This document shows, in pieces, positions 61,201 through 64,000 of a stretch of 64,000 nt of DNA. The notes below the pieces were generated by a model. It was not told where the DNA came from. It searched no databases and was given only the letters and a program-made list of their open reading frames with translations. The position numbers and the translations under genes are program-made. Location: contig JABBOT010000004.1 of NCBI GenBank assembly GCA_016165875.1, forward strand, positions 31,959,866 through 32,023,865, in the 5' to 3' direction. This DNA is from Acanthopleura granulata (Eukaryota; Mollusca; Polyplacophora; Chitonida; Chitonidae). How positions within the stretch are numbered: the first letter of the stretch is position 1; the number at the start of each line of letters is the position of its first letter.

Positions 61201-64000
61201 AGTTGTTTAAAGGCATTGAATAAAACATGAATTAGATTTTTCAACTCCTGAGAGTTGATTGCTTCCTCCCTTTTTGTTGTGCATTTCAAACCATCTAATG
61301 AAGCAAACTCTCCCAACCTTGATGACATTATCTTATGAATACCTCTTGTTAAAATTTTTAACACCTAGAAGCACTGTCTGCAGCTGGGAACAAGCTATTG
61401 TTGAAGGTTTACACCCCTAGGCCAGTTTGAGAACAATATACGGGGCCCTTTTTTTCAAGCATTAGGGTGTTATGACTGAATGTGAATTAAGTTAATTTAT
61501 TATGGCCGCTATACACACTACTTGAATGTAATTTACCATAGCATAATCTTAGTTCAAGGGATTCAGTGGTGGCCACATAAATCAAAGTGTCTATTATACA
61601 GAATCAAGTATACAGTGGCAGACATGTACAAAAGTGCAGTAATTTTGAACAGCAGTCATTAACCATGTACTGTTATAGTTTAAGTTAGCAAATATATCTA
61701 TGCAGACTTCTTTTTTATTGGGTATGTTAGATGTAAATAATATTTAAATGATTAAAAATTATCTAAATCACAAATTTATGAGCTTGAAACTTTGTCTAGC
61801 ATGACATTTTATTTTTTGTCTGGTTTTAATATAGATTAGAGTGACAGTGATTTCATGCGTGAAATTGTGAAGTGGGTTATCAGTCTTTATCCAGTGAACT
61901 TTGGACTGAATACGAAAGAAGTGCAGATTGAAGACTAATTGTGGTTTAGTTTTTGGACACCTTTGTTTTGGTGCCTGACATTGTATGATGAGATGTCAAC
62001 TTGATTTTATAGTTGTCATACTGTTATCCTCAAAAATCTGTATATTGAAAGGAATGGTCATTATATTGCAATGCATGTTAATTTGTAGGTTACAACTGAC
62101 ATCGGCCTGACATGACTGACCTGAATATTGTTTTACTACTAAGACTTAAAAGAAGAGATAACAAAAAATGTAACCAGAGTTTTTTCAGAAGCGGGGTGTA
62201 GACAGACCTAAATGGGCATAGGCATTTTTATTTTTTTGGACATGCTTGGTAACTCTATAAATCCTCTTGTAATGTGGAATTCTTATGAGGCCATAGGATA
62301 CACCATTTTAGAGAAACCGAAAACATGATGTTGTGTCATCAATACCTTACGCTCTTCAGAATTAGGTGCGAGACACTCCTTTGTGTGCAAAATACGGTTC
62401 CCTATATTATTACAGTCGAAGACCATGCATTGTGACTCCCTGGTTGAGACCTTGGGGAATAACCCCAGATATATTCCACTGCCACTTTCGCGATGAAAGT
62501 GGCTTTAAAGTATGTTACAGTTGTCTCGTAATCACAAGGAAAGCAGCTGATTTAACACTACTTCCTTATGGCAAAGCGGTGAACCACATGTAGGAACCAG
62601 TGACGTCACAGTGGAAATGGATGTCTTCTTGGGTGATAGAAATATCTCTCCCTTGATTGGTTAAAATTGAGAGCATGGCAACCCATCGATTTACCTCATG
62701 TGTTCATTTTTGCATTCTTTGAACTGCGATATCTTGGTTGTGAATAAAATTCTTTGTTGATACATATATACATTTGGTCTAGTGTCACACAGTGTCCTGT
62801 GTGAGTAATAAAGGCATTATGAAATTTTATCATAAAGTCATGGATTTTACTTTGAAAACAATCAAGAAAAAAGGATCATATATGGATCAGGATGGATCCG
62901 TCCATATTCCTCATCAACGCTGTATGTCTAGAGCGGTTTATTGATGTTCACCAAATTTACACCACACTTACACATTGGCATGAGGAGGAACCCTATAAAT
63001 TTTTAGCGCCCTTGACCTTTTTCTTCAAGGTCATTAGGGTCATTTAAGTTAAATTTTATACAAGGCTTGTAAACGCTGTATCTCTAGAACGGTTCAGCCC
63101 AAATTCACCAAGTTTACATCATACTTACACATTGGCATGAGGAAGAACCCTATTGATTTTCAGCAACCTTGACCTTTTCTTCTAGGTCACTGGGGAGGTT
63201 TAAGTTAAATTTTATAAAAGGCTTGTAAACGAGATTTCATCAGAATGATTTGGCACAAGTTCACCAAACTTACACCCAGCTTGCACTTTGGCATGGTGGA
63301 AAAACCGTATTAATTTTTAGTGACCTTGACCATTTGACTCATGGTCATTGGGGTCATTTAAGTTTAAGTTCATAAAATTAAAACTCTATCTCTTGGAACA
63401 GTTTGGCACAGGTTCATCAAATTTATTAAAACCTTCAGAATTTTATGAACTGCTGGTATTATAAATAATATCTCTTGGAATTTGTATCTGTTGTTTGCAT
63501 TGTACATGAGCGTAAGGCCGAAGGGTTTTATGTGCATTGTACGGTAACTTTTAGTCTTCATTTGTTTTTTTCTTTTAGTAAATTATTGAACTGTAACTGC
63601 ACAGATATGACATTTATACATATTTCAAGTAACAAAATGGTGTATAGCATATACAACACTTTTGTTACTAATACAAGTAAGTAAGTATGTCTGATGATTG
63701 ATTAAAGTCCTCAAGGTTTAATGAATGTTGCTGTGAAAGTATTGCATATACATGTAGCCCTGTACATTCTACTACAGAAGGTATTATGTCTGTAATTATT
63801 TAATGCCCAAATTGTAACTGTGTTATTTGTAGCAGCAGAAGGACTGGTGTTCTTTGAATGCACATTTTGTGTATCCATTGGATGATAACAAGGTATATCT
63901 GTTGGTACATTGCATGCAACACCAAAAAGATGTGTACATTGTACAGGTTCTGTGGCTGCATTGGTCAGTGTGTTAGCGACCCAGGAGCCTCTTACCAATG
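52264..64000 (+). CDS. RYBP: RYBP/YAF2 homologue (Polycomb PRC1 subunit), 5' three exons, 3'-incomplete
   Basis: Visible CDS is join(52264-52289, 53837-53959, 60520-60651), with all introns GT-AG and phase 2. It encodes about 94 residues. Exon 2 reads [17 protein letters not shown], then a RanBP2/NZF zinc finger W22-x-C24-x2-C27-x3-N31-x6-C38-x2-C41, then [10 protein letters not shown]. Exon 3 continues [17 protein letters not shown] and a Lys-rich stretch, matching vertebrate RYBP and YAF2. In that family the protein bridges RING1, YY1 and ubiquitinated H2A in variant PRC1 in the nucleus. The RING1-binding C-terminal exon (PRLKNVDRS-type) is not in the window, so intron 3 runs past the end. 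The Met at 52264 is the first in-frame ATG after a TGA at 52171. Identity as RYBP/YAF2 family is very likely; invertebrates usually have one such gene, so RYBP versus YAF2 is not meaningful here. Confidence 0.95.
52290..53836 (+). other. RYBP intron 1
   Basis: 1.55-kb GT-AG intron. CpG is frequent to about 52.65 kb and then nearly vanishes. No repeat or exon recognised. Confidence 0.75.
53837..53959 (+). CDS. RYBP: RYBP coding exon 2 (NZF zinc finger)
   Basis: Acceptor tttttcctag, donor gtaagc at 53960. Contains the whole zinc finger with all four cysteines, the Trp and the Asn in place. In NZF domains a Thr-Phe pair after the second Cys contacts ubiquitin; here it is T28-Y29. Confidence 0.96.
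53960..60519 (+). other. RYBP intron 2
   Basis: 6.56-kb intron, CpG-poor. It holds one inverted-repeat transposable element (55055-55665). Several frames stay open for 100-120 codons only because the sequence is T-rich. I saw no other exon. Confidence 0.8.
55055..55665. mobile_element. Non-autonomous DNA transposon (MITE-like) with inverted ends and TA flanks
   Basis: The ends AGAGACATGGTCGTCCAAA (55057-55075) and, inverted, TTTGGGCGACCATGTCTCT (55644-55662) pair with one mismatch over 19 bases. Each is flanked outward by one base and then TA, the target duplication of Tc1/mariner-type elements. The interior, about 610 bases, has no transposase. A relic + strand frame from the ATG at 55310 encodes [10 protein letters not shown], a stop, then a Lys/Arg-rich stretch and [11 protein letters not shown]. 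Confidence 0.7.
60520..60651 (+). CDS. RYBP: RYBP coding exon 3
   Basis: Acceptor tatcttcag, with donor gtgggt at 60652. Another possible donor, gtgagc, lies at 60656, but only 60652 keeps phase 2, which suits a split Arg before the expected PRLKN exon. Encodes [17 protein letters not shown], a proline-rich turn and a Lys/Ser-rich tail. Confidence 0.93.
62341..62640. other. CpG-retaining intronic block with hairpin and CRE
   Basis: Nine CpGs in 300 bases within otherwise CpG-poor intron 3. Contains a perfect 9-bp stem GCCACTTTC / GAAAGTGGC (62481-62489 and 62495-62503, 5-base loop) and a full palindromic CRE TGACGTCA (62601-62608). It could be a recent insertion or a conserved regulatory element. 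Confidence 0.45.
62916..63430 (+). repeat. Tandem repeat of ~156-bp unit, about 3.3 copies
   Basis: Copies begin near 62916, 63072, 63238 and 63382 (partial), with lengths of about 156, 166 and 144. Shared blocks are AACGCTGTATCTCTAGAACG, TTACACATTGGCATGAGGA, CTTGACCTTTTCTTC and TTTAAGTTAAATTTTATA. Each copy keeps a TGACCT ... GGTCA arrangement. Confidence 0.85.

Larger units (their letters stand above)
60652..64000 (+). other. RYBP intron 3, running off the window
   Basis: I searched for the expected PRLKNVDRS-type exon by eye and did not find it. The interval holds a CpG-retaining block with a hairpin and a CRE (62341-62640) and a tandem repeat (62916-63430). Confidence 0.65.

Noticed and set aside
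61920..61950. AG followed by ATTGAAGACT as a possible RYBP exon 4 start (RLK...)
   Set aside because: After RLKTN the reading departs from the PRLKNVDRS pattern and hits a stop; coincidence.
1..64000. CRISPR arrays, prokaryotic operons, viral genes or rRNA
   Set aside because: No regularly spaced identical repeats, no dense ORFs and no viral or rRNA-like sequence were seen; the spliced genes show an animal genome.

Overview
The window is eukaryotic. Both genes I can identify are split by GT-AG introns, most of the sequence is non-coding, and microsatellites, minisatellites and tRNA-derived SINEs are scattered through it. The SINE tails resemble, from memory, families seen in mollusc and related lophotrochozoan genomes. 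A lophotrochozoan animal, probably mollusc-like, is my best guess; I could not test it.

Layout. (1) 1-19.9 kb: no gene recognised; microsatellites, a 66-bp duplication and a tiny retro-insertion with a clean target-site duplication. (2) 19.9-26.2 kb: a complete cytochrome P450 gene on the + strand, with a candidate 5' non-coding exon, four coding exons (506 aa), an AU-rich element and a poly(A) signal. It belongs to the CYP7/CYP8 group (bile-acid 7-alpha-hydroxylase and prostacyclin-synthase relatives). (3) 26.2-52.1 kb: mostly non-coding, with several diverged minisatellites, a SINE with a 12-bp target-site duplication, two further SINE-like stretches, a GATA-rich cluster, a C-rich quadruplex motif and one compact candidate secreted-peptide gene near 39 kb. 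(4) 52.1 kb to the end: the 5' part of an RYBP/YAF2 homologue (Polycomb PRC1 subunit) on the + strand. Three coding exons are visible; the C-terminal exon lies beyond the window. Its promoter carries E2F-like, inverted CCAAT, palindromic E-box and YY1 motifs.

The two genes are not functionally linked. CpG is common from 1 to about 52.6 kb, including in the P450 gene, but nearly absent from most of the RYBP gene body. This fits invertebrate gene-body methylation of a broadly expressed gene beside an unmethylated, tissue-restricted one.

Most notable points: the P450 lacks three residues of the normally invariant loop before its heme cysteine; a YY1 site sits just upstream of the start codon of a gene for a YY1-binding-protein homologue; a TA-flanked inverted-repeat element with a relic basic ORF lies in RYBP intron 2; and the 39-kb ORF has TATA, signal peptide and poly(A) signal in compact order.
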